A stretch of DNA of 64,000 nucleotides from JAOZTV01 sp965371805 (GTDB taxonomy: Bacteria > Acidobacteriota > Aminicenantia > UBA2199). Made by a program: the position numbers and the translations under genes. Under the pieces are notes generated by a model, which was given only the letters and a program-made list of their open reading frames with translations, ran no database searches and was not told the DNA's origin. Location of the stretch: NCBI GenBank assembly GCA_965371805.1, contig CBDUZW010000003.1, forward strand, positions 1 to 64,000, read 5' to 3'. Shown in pieces: positions 1-9,270 of this stretch (the first letter of the stretch is position 1; every line of letters begins with the position of its first letter).

Positions 1-408
1 ACATTGCACTCTACTCAGATTTCAAAAATCCCTATTCCCAGCACCGCCGAAAAACAAAGGTATTATACATCACAAAACAGAATTGTCAACAATTTTTTAA
101 AAAAAAAAATAAAAAAAATTATTTTTACAAAATCTTTTTTTTACGTTTTTTTAAAACAATTTACCAAGGATGTTGATGTCAGCAGTTTGTGCTTAAAATA
201 ACACCTAAATACCATGCCATTTGAGCACATTTTAAATCCATAAATTCTAAAAATTCTTGAATGATTATTCCTTTATCCTTTAATTTTTTTCCAGCTTTTA
301 AATTTTAATGTATTAAAAAATGCCAAATAAAAATTTTTGTACCAAATTTTGAAAATAGTAGAACATTATCACAAATTAAAATTTTTTTTCTTCTTTAAAT
401 TAAAATTT
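1..408. other. AT-rich stretch without a convincing gene
   Basis: About 400 bases at the left edge are very rich in A and T, with long runs of each. The only open frame of any size (65 codons from position 4) is low-complexity lysine/phenylalanine translated from the homopolymer runs and has no ribosome binding site. I see no RNA gene and no clear hairpin terminator for the kinase gene that ends at 409. Confidence 0.6.
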
Positions 409-2559
409 CTACTTACGCCTTAGTAAAACTCCTTTTAAATAAGATGAAATTTTGAATGTAATCCGCCAGTTTTCTAAAATAACCTGAACACCTTCTTTAT
501 CTATAGGAGGCGGGAATTTTAATTTACTTATATTTTCTACTAATTTCTCCATCAACTCATTTTTTTTAGCTGGCGGTATTACATTTACCCATTTATCATA
601 CATCTCTTTGACAATCAATTCACCACTTTGATCTATTTCAAATGTAAAACCTATTTGACCTCTAACTATTATTCCATCTGAAATGTCTGGAAATTTGATT
701 TTTTTTGTTAATTTTTTATATTTACGCTGTATCTTTTTTTTCAGGTCCTTGAATAGTATGTTTTTGAAAGACATATTTTTATTAATCTCTTTTTTAACAA
801 ATTCAGTTTCTGTTGTTTTTATGATTTTTTCAACTTCAGCTAACTTTGCAAGTGACTCTTTATACTTTTTTTCATCTTTTAATTTAATAACCTGTAACAT
901 CAATACCCTGTACTCCTTCCATATTTTATTTGGATCATCCTTCTCTTTCTTGCTTTTAATTAGTTTTTTAATAGTTGATTTTAATTTTTTAGTATCCTTA
1001 GAAATTTTGATTTTTTCGACTTCAATTAATTTTAAAAGTGCCTCCTTGTATTTTTTATTATCCTTTAATTTTTTTGCCTGCCCTAAAAGCTCTTTATATT
1101 TAATGTTTTTTTTATCACTTCTCTTTTTGCTATCGGCAATTCTTTGTAAAGTAGTGGATTTTAATTTTTCTGTATCAGGGGTTATTTTGATTTTTTCAAT
1201 TTCAACTATTCTTTTCAACGCATTTTCATATTTTTTTTCATCAACTAAAATGTATATATCTAACAGTAGCTTTTTATAGAAAGAGTCCTTTTCTTTTTCA
1301 ATCTCATTTCTTATCTCCTTTTCTATTGATATCACTTCATTAGTTGGATTCATTTTTTTTGCTACTTCAATGTTTTTTAGTGCACTATCAAATTGTTTGT
1401 TCAATAGGTCCTTTTTTGCAATTGCTAAATAAGTACCGAATCCAAGTGTAATAGATTCTGAATTGGTCTTTTTATCTACTTCATCCTTAAGTTTAATAGG
1501 ATCTATTATATCATTAATAGCTTTTGTAGTTTTATTTCCCGGATTTTTACCGATAAAAATGAAGTAGACTGAAATCGTCAGGGCTATTCCAATTATAAGC
1601 AGATATAGAGATTTTATATTTTTAATTTTAAATCTTTTTAAAAAATCAACTCGTAATTTTTCTGTGATTTTGTATTTTTGAGTATTAATATCAATATTAT
1701 TTGACTCGGAACTATTATTTTCCCTGCTCTCTAAAACCTCTATTTGTTCTATTAAAGTATCAGCATTTTGGATTCTTTTATCCCTATCCTTCTCCATCAT
1801 TCCATCAAGTAATTCCTGATATCCAGAAAATTCAGGTTTTAGTTTCGGTACAGGTTCCTGGATGTGCTTATACAATAAACCTATAATTTCTTCTGTATTA
1901 TACGGAACACTCCCAGTCAGCATTTTAAAAAACATGACTCCAAGAGAATAAATGTCACTTCTTTTGTCTATTTTTTTTCCCATACATTGTTCAGGACTCA
2001 TATAACTTGGAGTGCCCAATCTCATTCCTGTCTGACTTAAGCTTGAATCAGCATCAACTACCTTTGCTAATCCAAAATCAACAAGAACCAGAGTTCCGTC
2101 CGCTCTGAACATGCAATTATCAGGTTTAATATCTCTATGAATTACTCCTTTATTATGAGCATATTTCAGAGCTTCAGCTGTAGTTTTTAATATTTTTAAT
2201 GAATCTTGAATTGGGAGTTTTCCTTCCTGTTTAATAATATAATTCAGTTTTTTTTCAAGATATTCCATAACAATAAAATATTGATCTTTATAAGTTCCAG
2301 TATCATGAATGATTACAATATTAGGGTGGGCTAATTGTGCTACAGTTTGAGCTTCAAAAAGAAATCTTTTTGTAAAATTTTTATCTCTTACAAATTTAGA
2401 GTTTATTATTTTAATAGCTACTTCTCTATTAAGATTTTTTTGAATACCTTTATAAACATCAGCCATTCCCCCATGACCAATTTTTTTCTCTATTATATAT
2501 CCAGGGATCTCAGGCAACTCTTCTAAGGAATTACTTTCATCAAAACCATCATTCGACAT
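409..2559 (-). CDS. Membrane-anchored Ser/Thr protein kinase with repeat region and TonB-like C-terminus
   Basis: This is a Hanks-type kinase that phosphorylates Ser/Thr on cytoplasmic targets. The catalytic domain spans about residues 21-275 and is complete: glycine loop GHGGMADVY (28-36), VAIK Lys50, Glu69, HRDIKPDN (141-148), DFG (161-163) and GTPSYMSPEQ (182-191). One membrane span follows at about 315-335. The distal part, which topology would place outside the cytoplasm, has three lysine-rich repeats around the motif DEKKYKEAL..LxEVEKI, then about 90 residues (IGFTFEIDQSGEL, LKFPPPIDKEGVQV) that resemble the TonB C-terminal fold. Bacterial kinases often carry PASTA or TPR sensors there; this arrangement is less usual. 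It is transcribed alone, divergent from the next gene. The kinase call is firm; the TonB-like assignment is tentative. Confidence 0.93.
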   Translation of the reverse strand: MSNDGFDESNSLEELPEIPGYIIEKKIGHGGMADVYKGIQKNLNREVAIKIINSKFVRDKNFTKRFLFEAQTVAQLAHPNIVIIHDTGTYKDQYFIVMEYLEKKLNYIIKQEGKLPIQDSLKILKTTAEALKYAHNKGVIHRDIKPDNCMFRADGTLVLVDFGLAKVVDADSSLSQTGMRLGTPSYMSPEQCMGKKIDKRSDIYSLGVMFFKMLTGSVPYNTEEIIGLLYKHIQEPVPKLKPEFSGYQELLDGMMEKDRDKRIQNADTLIEQIEVLESRENNSSESNNIDINTQKYKITEKLRVDFLKRFKIKNIKSLYLLIIGIALTISVYFIFIGKNPGNKTTKAINDIIDPIKLKDEVDKKTNSESITLGFGTYLAIAKKDLLNKQFDSALKNIEVAKKMNPTNEVISIEKEIRNEIEKEKDSFYKKLLLDIYILVDEKKYENALKRIVEIEKIKITPDTEKLKSTTLQRIADSKKRSDKKNIKYKELLGQAKKLKDNKKYKEALLKLIEVEKIKISKDTKKLKSTIKKLIKSKKEKDDPNKIWKEYRVLMLQVIKLKDEKKYKESLAKLAEVEKIIKTTETEFVKKEINKNMSFKNILFKDLKKKIQRKYKKLTKKIKFPDISDGIIVRGQIGFTFEIDQSGELIVKEMYDKWVNVIPPAKKNELMEKLVENISKLKFPPPIDKEGVQVILENWRITFKISSYLKGVLLRRK

Positions 2560-2845
2560 TTAAACCCCTCAATTAAAACTATATGAATTTTTTAGCATAA
2601 AAATATTTAAATTTCAAGTAACTTTATCTTATATTTTATATTTATGGTAAATCGCAAAACAATTCATCTATATACGCATAAGTCTAAGTTATGGATTATA
2701 TAAGTATTCGTGGATTTTGATAAATCCAGAAAGTTTATAAAAAGAATGATTTAATATATATGAGAATAATTATTAACTAAGTATTTACATCTATAAACAA
2801 TTCATATAAAATTAATAATAAAAAAAATTAACATTAGGAATAAAA

Positions 2846-3838
2846 ATGAAAAACACGAAAGCAGCTGACTCAATACTGGATACAATCGGGAATACACCTT
2901 TGGTCAGACTCAATAAGATCACTAAAGAACTAAAATTCAATAATGACATTGAAGTATTCGCAAAAATTGAATTTTTAAATCCAATGGGAAGTATCAAAGA
3001 TAGAATTGCAAAATATATGATCGAAAAAGCAGAAAAATCAGGAAAGATAAAAGAGGGTCAGACTATAGTAGAAAACTCCTCTGGCAATACCGCTCTTGGT
3101 TTAGCCATGATAGCAATACAAAAGGGTTATAAGCTAAAAGTAATTGTACGGGATAAGATTAGCATAGAAAAAAAAAATAAACTGGGAGCACTGGGAGTTG
3201 ATATAGTTCTTGTAGACAGTTCACTACCTCCAGAATCTCCAGACAGCTATAATAACATTACACCTAAAATTGTAGCAGAAACAAAAAACTCATATTTCCC
3301 TGATCAACATAATAACAGAGATAATAATGAAACCCATTACTTCACAACAGGACCTGAAATATGGGAACAGATGGAAGGAAAAATAGATTATTTTATTGCA
3401 GGAATGGGGACCGGAGGTACAATTGGAGGAATTGCAAAGTTTTTAAAAGAAAAAGACCCAAATATCAAAGTAATAGCTGTTGACCCTATTGGTTCTATCT
3501 TTTCTGATTATTTTTATACTAAAAAAATAGTAAAACCAGGACCATACCTTCTTGAAGGCCTTGGAGATGAATTTCTAATTGAGACTGCAGATTTTTCAAA
3601 TATAGACGAGATGATAAAGATCACGGATAAAAACGCTTTTTTAATGGCAAGAAAATTGGTTAAAACTGAGGGTATTCTTGGTGGTGGTTCAAGTGGTGCT
3701 GCAATGTGGGCCATATCAGAATTTGTAAAAAACTTACAAAAACCGGCAAGGATTGTTACTGTATTTCCTGACAGTACATCCAGATATCTAAGTACAATTT
3801 TTAACGATACATGGATGAAAGAAAAGGGATTTATTTAA
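2846..3838 (+). CDS. PLP-dependent cystathionine beta-synthase-like / cysteine synthase family enzyme
   Basis: This 330-residue fold-type II PLP enzyme would condense serine (or O-acetylserine) with a thiol in cysteine/transsulfuration metabolism. Visible motifs are the PLP lysine in GSIKDR (Lys51), the substrate loop SSGNT (78-82), the phosphate-binding loop GTGGT (188-192) and GGGSSGA near 275. The tail, with PDS followed by a NDTWMKEKGF motif, and the block HYFTTGPEIWEQ, are closer to the cystathionine beta-synthase catalytic core than to CysK, but no C-terminal CBS regulatory domains are present. The gene stands alone on the plus strand and its last 8 bases overlap the end of the convergent pgi gene. 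CysM or CysK activity cannot be excluded from sequence alone. Confidence 0.88.
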   Translation: MKNTKAADSILDTIGNTPLVRLNKITKELKFNNDIEVFAKIEFLNPMGSIKDRIAKYMIEKAEKSGKIKEGQTIVENSSGNTALGLAMIAIQKGYKLKVIVRDKISIEKKNKLGALGVDIVLVDSSLPPESPDSYNNITPKIVAETKNSYFPDQHNNRDNNETHYFTTGPEIWEQMEGKIDYFIAGMGTGGTIGGIAKFLKEKDPNIKVIAVDPIGSIFSDYFYTKKIVKPGPYLLEGLGDEFLIETADFSNIDEMIKITDKNAFLMARKLVKTEGILGGGSSGAAMWAISEFVKNLQKPARIVTVFPDSTSRYLSTIFNDTWMKEKGFI

Positions 3839-5465
3839 TTTTGTTTTTCTTATAATAATTAATTAAATTATTAGTTGAAGCATCATGTTGAAGATCTTTT
3901 GAATAATCAGTATTTAATTCTGGAAGAATTTTTTTAGCGAGTACTTTCCCGAGTTCAACTCCCCATTGGTCAAATGAGTAAATATTCCATAGGATCCCCT
4001 GTGTAAATATCTTATGTTCATACATAGAAATTAATTGTCCAAGTGAATATGGAGTTAATTTATTAAATAAAAATGTATTTGTCGGTCTATTACCTTCAAA
4101 GGTCTTAAATGGAATCAAATCTTCTTTGATATTTTCATTTTTTAATTCAGTATTACTCTTACCAAATGCCAGGGCCTCAGTTTGAGCAAAGAAGTTTGCC
4201 ATTAACTTATCATGATGATCATCTGTACTGTTTGTCGGATTTATATAGCCTATAAAATCACATGGGATTATTTTTGTTCCCTGATGAATTAACTGAAAAA
4301 AAGCATGTTGTCCATTTGTTCCAGGCTCACCCCAGATAATGGGTCCTGTATTATAAATCACCTTATTTCCATTTCTATCAATTGATTTACCGTTGGACTC
4401 CATATCTCCCTGTTGAAGATAAGCAGGAAAACGGTGTAAATATTGACAGTATGGAAGGATTGCATGAGCTTCAAAATTAAAAAGATTATTATACCAAAAA
4501 CCTATCAAACCCATAATTACAGGTATATTTTCCTTTAATGGCGTTTCTCTAAAATGATTGTCCATTTTATTAAAACCTTTTAACATCTGAAAAAAATTTT
4601 CATATCCGATAGCTATCATTGTAGAGAGGCCTATTACAGATGTTAAAGAAAACCTTCCTCCAACCCAATCCCAGAATTTAAGAATATTTTTTTCATCAAC
4701 CCCAAAATCTTTAACGGCATTCACATTTGTAGATAAGGCTAAAAAATGCATTGACACTGATTTTTTTGAATTAAAAAAATTTTCAATCCAATCTCTGGCA
4801 AAAAATGCATTAGTCATTGTTTCCTGTGTATTAAAAGTTTTTGAAGCGATTATAAAAAGTGTTTTTTCTGGATTACATTTACTAAGAGTTTCCGATATAT
4901 CTGATCCATCGACATTAGAAACATAATGAATTACAATATCTCTATTGGAATAAGCCTTTAAAGCTTCTGTAGCCATTTTGGGCCCAAGGTCAGAACCACC
5001 TATCCCTATATTTACGATTGTATCTACTACCTTACCATTAAAGCCTTTCCACTGACCCAATCTGATCTTCTCAGAGATATACTTCATTTTCTGACGTTCC
5101 TGTTTAATGAGAGGAAGAATAGCTTTTCCTTCAAAATCATATGGTTTTTTCCCAGTTTCCCGTAATGCTGTATGTAGAACCGCTCTATTTTCAGTTTCGT
5201 TTATTTTTTCTCCTGAAAACATTCTATGTATTTCAGATTCTATCCCCATTTTTTCTGCAAAATTTATTAATAATTTGATTGTTTCACTGTTAAGACGGTT
5301 CTTTGAATAATCAAAAATCATCCCGTCTGATTCAAGAAAAAGTTCCTTCTGACAATCCTTTTCTATTCTCTCACCAAGAAAATATTTGATATCAAATTCT
5401 TTGATTTTATTAAAGTGACTAACTAATTCTCTATATTCATCAGTTTCAATGGGGTTTAGATACAT
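3831..5465 (-). CDS. pgi: Glucose-6-phosphate isomerase
   Basis: It interconverts glucose-6-phosphate and fructose-6-phosphate in cytoplasmic glycolysis/gluconeogenesis. At 544 residues it has the usual length of the long bacterial/eukaryotic Pgi type. Signatures seen: NIGIGGSDLGPKMATEAL (about 149-166), QQGDMESNGKS (about 347-357), and GTNGQHAFFQLIHQGT (about 378-393), plus the ending LGKVLAKKILPEL. It is the last gene of a minus-strand unit, starting 10 bases after the histidine kinase stop. Coupling of a glycolytic gene to a hybrid kinase may be simple read-through. Its 3' end overlaps the convergent cystathionine-beta-synthase-like gene by 8 bases, so the two transcripts must be complementary at their ends. 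Confidence 0.97.
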   Translation of the reverse strand: MYLNPIETDEYRELVSHFNKIKEFDIKYFLGERIEKDCQKELFLESDGMIFDYSKNRLNSETIKLLINFAEKMGIESEIHRMFSGEKINETENRAVLHTALRETGKKPYDFEGKAILPLIKQERQKMKYISEKIRLGQWKGFNGKVVDTIVNIGIGGSDLGPKMATEALKAYSNRDIVIHYVSNVDGSDISETLSKCNPEKTLFIIASKTFNTQETMTNAFFARDWIENFFNSKKSVSMHFLALSTNVNAVKDFGVDEKNILKFWDWVGGRFSLTSVIGLSTMIAIGYENFFQMLKGFNKMDNHFRETPLKENIPVIMGLIGFWYNNLFNFEAHAILPYCQYLHRFPAYLQQGDMESNGKSIDRNGNKVIYNTGPIIWGEPGTNGQHAFFQLIHQGTKIIPCDFIGYINPTNSTDDHHDKLMANFFAQTEALAFGKSNTELKNENIKEDLIPFKTFEGNRPTNTFLFNKLTPYSLGQLISMYEHKIFTQGILWNIYSFDQWGVELGKVLAKKILPELNTDYSKDLQHDASTNNLINYYKKNKIK

Positions 5466-5475
5466 AAGAATAACC

Positions 5476-7983
5476 TTATTTAATCATCTCTTTTATCTTT
5501 CTTCCCAACTCATTTAACTGAAAAGGCTTTGCAATATATTCAGGAATAGTCTTTCTGAAAATATCTTTTTCAAGATATTCTTTGCCATAACCACTGGCTA
5601 TCAATACTTTCATGTCAGGTTTAGCTTTTTTTATGAAATCATAAACCTCATTTCCCTGTTTTTTTGGCATCTCTACATCAAGGATAATCAATTCAAGATC
5701 ATCTTTATTTTCTTCAAATTTTAAGATTCCGTCAACACCATCAATTGCAGTAATGCATTCTAATCCGAGCAGTTCGAGTATTTCAACACCAATCTCCCTT
5801 ACAGTTTCTTCGTCATCGACCAATAAGACCTTTGCGTTTATTCCCAAATTTGTTATTTCAAATGATTCCATATCTTCCTTTTGACGTATACCTTTTTTGT
5901 CTTCAGCCCATGGCAATGATAAAATAAACTCTGATCCAAATCCAAAATCAGATTTAACACTAATTGTGCCACCAAGCTCTTCAATAATTTCTTTAACATT
6001 TGCCAGCCCTAATCCAGTACCTTTATCCTCTGTTTTAGTAGTAAAATAAACATCAAATATTTTCTCTATTTCTTCCTCTTTAATCCCTATCCCATTATCA
6101 ATTACACTTATTATTATCTCTCCAGATTTTTTATTTTGCTCACTCTTCCTGAAAGTAGTCGTTATTATAATCTCAGGATTTTCTGAATTGAGAAGAGCAT
6201 CATTTGCATTAACGAATAAGTTCATTATTGCCTGTGAAAACCTTATTTTACTCCCACGTATCTGAAGGATTTCTCTTGATAAATCCAGTGTTACTTTACT
6301 TTTTCCTATCCTCAGATTAAGAAGATTCACAGTTTCCTTTATCAACTCATTGATATAAATGAGCTCATTTGTACTAGAACTTGTTTTCGAAAAAGATAAT
6401 GTCTGCTTTATGATCTCTGTAGCTCTATCACTTGAAGCAAGCAGACGATTGACATACTTCCTAAGGTTTGAGTCCTTTTCAACTTTTTTATCAAGCAATG
6501 ATGTATATCCTGTAATACCGCTTAAGACATTATTCAGATCATGTACTATCTTGCTTGTTAAGAGTCCAAGCGAACCCATATTTTTAGCCTGTACTAAAGA
6601 ACTTTCTAGTTTTTTCAATTCTGAAATATCCTTGATATTTATTACAACATTCTTCTCTTTACTATAAACAGGGTATAGAGCTATCTCCACATCAATGTTT
6701 TTCCCATCTAAAAGTTCAATCTCCTTATCAGACAGAAAAGTAGGCTCTTCTATAATTTTTGCTTCATTTATTTCATCCCTAATAATCTCAATAGAAGGAA
6801 AAATTTCGAATATATTAGCTCCAATAATTTCATTTGATTTTATTCCAAATACTTCTGTAGCTCTTTCATTCCAACCTGAGACAATATCTTCTTCATTAAC
6901 CGAAATAATAGCGTAAGGACTTGAATTTATCATCTTTCTATTAAAATTCTCAAGATTCTTCAATTCTTCAGTGAGACTTATCCATTCAGTTATATCCTTT
7001 ACAAGCATTAGTCCCCCAATAATTTTTTCACCACTTTTTAAAGGAACTATTTCAATATCTACAAATCCATCTTCAGAAATAAAAGGATTTTGAACATTGA
7101 TCTGCTTATCTGTCACACCTCTTGTTATTATTTGTCTCAGATACTCATCAAATCCATTTTCAATAGAGTCCTTTGATAAATAATTAAATATTTTACGGTT
7201 TTCATCAGGGTTTTTTGCAAGAATTGAGTCCGCTTTATTATTTGCAAAAATAACCCGGAGATCCATATCTGTTATCAGGATAATATCAGGAATTGTTTTA
7301 AATATTTGTTTTGAAAAATTGATCTGATTATTTAAACTTAGCTCTGCTCTCTTTTGTTTAGAAATATCATTGAAAACAATGACCATACCAGAAAAAATAT
7401 CTTCATTTTCAAATAGTTTTGATATGAAAACACTCGTAGCAATAGTTTTTTTATTTGCTAATTTAATTTTAGTTTCCAGGTAAAACGTTTTTGAAACGTC
7501 ATTTATATTCAGTTTAAGTTCCTTAAGAAAATTTGCATTAACGAAATCTCCAATTTTAAGAATACTTTCACTATAAGAGTCGCCAAGTCTATCTTTTCCA
7601 AATTTATTGATATAAACGGAATCCAGTTTTTCATCAACAACTAAAATCAAAGTGTTAACTGAATTAAGGATTGCATCATAATCAAATATTTTTTTTTCCA
7701 TACCTTCTAATCGTTCAATTTCTCTATCAGTTTCCTTTTGATCTTCTTCAACAAGATTTCCTCCCAAGTTTGAGAGAACTTGAAGTTTATCTGGAGATAA
7801 GATTTTTTTGTTCACAAGTACAAAAATAATTGTAATTATAAAAAAAACTATTAGAGAAACAATTTTGATATACTTATTATTGTTAATTAAATCAGGAATA
7901 AATAATTCTATATTAAAAAGTACACTAACAAATAAAAAATAAATAAAAAAATTTATTAAAAAGCTAAATTTTTTTCTGAACAT
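5476..7983 (-). CDS. Hybrid sensor histidine kinase with three PAS domains and a C-terminal receiver
   Basis: An 835-residue inner-membrane signalling protein. Two hydrophobic segments at about 8-29 and 40-58 anchor it; almost nothing is exposed between them, so sensing is probably internal. Three PAS-type domains fill about residues 105-465. The phosphoacceptor is His481 in KIVHDLNNVL, of the type that is followed by Asp-Leu-Asn-Asn. The ATPase domain has NANDAL, VIDNGIGI and GTGLGL. The receiver begins VLLVDDE, has Asp769 in LDVEMPKKQG and ends with the lysine of IAKPF. No output regulator is encoded next to it, so a phosphorelay partner must lie elsewhere. The upstream membrane protein ends 4 bases before this start, which suggests that the two form one unit. 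Confidence 0.95.
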   Translation of the reverse strand: MFRKKFSFLINFFIYFLFVSVLFNIELFIPDLINNNKYIKIVSLIVFFIITIIFVLVNKKILSPDKLQVLSNLGGNLVEEDQKETDREIERLEGMEKKIFDYDAILNSVNTLILVVDEKLDSVYINKFGKDRLGDSYSESILKIGDFVNANFLKELKLNINDVSKTFYLETKIKLANKKTIATSVFISKLFENEDIFSGMVIVFNDISKQKRAELSLNNQINFSKQIFKTIPDIILITDMDLRVIFANNKADSILAKNPDENRKIFNYLSKDSIENGFDEYLRQIITRGVTDKQINVQNPFISEDGFVDIEIVPLKSGEKIIGGLMLVKDITEWISLTEELKNLENFNRKMINSSPYAIISVNEEDIVSGWNERATEVFGIKSNEIIGANIFEIFPSIEIIRDEINEAKIIEEPTFLSDKEIELLDGKNIDVEIALYPVYSKEKNVVINIKDISELKKLESSLVQAKNMGSLGLLTSKIVHDLNNVLSGITGYTSLLDKKVEKDSNLRKYVNRLLASSDRATEIIKQTLSFSKTSSSTNELIYINELIKETVNLLNLRIGKSKVTLDLSREILQIRGSKIRFSQAIMNLFVNANDALLNSENPEIIITTTFRKSEQNKKSGEIIISVIDNGIGIKEEEIEKIFDVYFTTKTEDKGTGLGLANVKEIIEELGGTISVKSDFGFGSEFILSLPWAEDKKGIRQKEDMESFEITNLGINAKVLLVDDEETVREIGVEILELLGLECITAIDGVDGILKFEENKDDLELIILDVEMPKKQGNEVYDFIKKAKPDMKVLIASGYGKEYLEKDIFRKTIPEYIAKPFQLNELGRKIKEMIK

Positions 7984-7987
7984 CTTC

Positions 7988-9079
7988 TTATCTTGTCACC
8001 CTCTCCCTAACCTTATATCCTTTTACATTCTGTTCCATTTTTAATACTTCCAATAAAGATGGCTTTATGTTTTTTGTACCAATAAAAATTTTCACAGTGA
8101 CATTCTCCCACTCCACTTTATTTAAAAACAACTTTTCAACAGAAGTTGCCTTAATTCCATTCTCAGCCTCAAAAATGATTTCTTCTGAAACAGCATTTCC
8201 AGATAAATCATCAATCACTACTCCTTTTTTTCCTTTCCATTGAGTAATCACATCTTTTTTTTCATCAAATTCAAAGGAAACATTGACATTTAATTTCTTT
8301 ATATCTATATCTCCTGAATTTTTTAACCTGATTGTGATAGTTGGAATAAACAAATTCCCAGCTTTACCTTTAATATGTTTCCATTCAGATTTATATTCAC
8401 CAATTTTAATAGATGTCAAGATGTTTTTCCCATAATTCAAATTATTATCCAGGTCTTTATAACGTTTTCCTAAACCATCTTCAATACTATTATTTACAGG
8501 ATATTCTGCAATTTCTTTTACCGTCCCCTTCACCCTTGCAGAGATTCTAACATTGAACTTTTTCCATCCTTTTTTATTAAAAAACATATCCTTATAGTTC
8601 TCATCAAACCCGGTAGAAGTTTTATAACCATAAGTTGATTTGATATAAATAGTATCACTTATCTCTCCTGGTTTTAGGTAACTATCTTTTAAAATGTCAT
8701 AGTATCCATCACCAATAGAAGATGCTCTTTTCTCAGCATAAACAAAATTTCCCATAAAACGAACAAACCCAAGCTTCCGTTTTCCAACATTTTTTACTTT
8801 AAATGTAACTTGAGGAATTATAGATACTTCCTTTTTTGAACCTTTGTTAATAAAACCAATGTTTTTAATAACCCATGTCGAATCAAAATCAATGATCTCT
8901 ATGGAATTTTTTATTTCCTGTTTTGTCCAGGATCCTTTTACACTCTGAATTAATATTACCAACATTGCAATAACAACTAGCAAGATTAATAAATTAACCC
9001 AGGTTTTAGGGTTTTTCACTCTTCCTTTTATTGTTTTATCAGTAATGTATTCACTAAAAAAATTCTCTTTATTATCCAT
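7988..9079 (-). CDS. Uncharacterised single-span membrane protein with two related beta-rich domains
   Basis: I do not recognise a named family. The 363-residue protein has a hydrophilic N-terminus, one membrane helix (LLILLVVIAMLVILIQSV, about 30-48) and two similar extracytoplasmic domains of about 140 residues each. Both contain a strand pattern ending in FKVKNVGKRKLG (first) or IRLKNSGDIDIKKL (second), which looks like an immunoglobulin-like, CARDB/FxLYD-type fold. A duplication within the gene is likely. It starts the unit that continues with the hybrid histidine kinase 4 bases downstream and pgi after that. A role as sensor or accessory subunit of the kinase is an inference from adjacency only. 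Confidence 0.75.
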   Translation of the reverse strand: MDNKENFFSEYITDKTIKGRVKNPKTWVNLLILLVVIAMLVILIQSVKGSWTKQEIKNSIEIIDFDSTWVIKNIGFINKGSKKEVSIIPQVTFKVKNVGKRKLGFVRFMGNFVYAEKRASSIGDGYYDILKDSYLKPGEISDTIYIKSTYGYKTSTGFDENYKDMFFNKKGWKKFNVRISARVKGTVKEIAEYPVNNSIEDGLGKRYKDLDNNLNYGKNILTSIKIGEYKSEWKHIKGKAGNLFIPTITIRLKNSGDIDIKKLNVNVSFEFDEKKDVITQWKGKKGVVIDDLSGNAVSEEIIFEAENGIKATSVEKLFLNKVEWENVTVKIFIGTKNIKPSLLEVLKMEQNVKGYKVRERVTR

Positions 9080-9270
9080 TTAATACTCCATTTTAAACAT
9101 TTATTTTATTATACAATATTTTTTTTTTTTTTTATAGTAAAATATAAAAATAAATGTTATTCAATATATAAAGAAAATATTTAAAAAAAACTGATAGAAT
9201 GACATCTAAATGTATATGAAATTTAAGTGCAAAATAATTGGTTAAAGACAAATAGTCAATGAATCTATTT

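Noticed and set aside
4..201. A 65-codon open frame at the left edge
   Set aside because: It is low-complexity sequence from A and T runs, without a ribosome binding site or protein-like pattern.
2712..2727. GGATTT-TGAT-AAATCC hairpin between the kinase and the cystathionine-beta-synthase-like gene
   Set aside because: A short AT-rich stem of this kind is expected by chance in such sequence and is not followed by a T-run.
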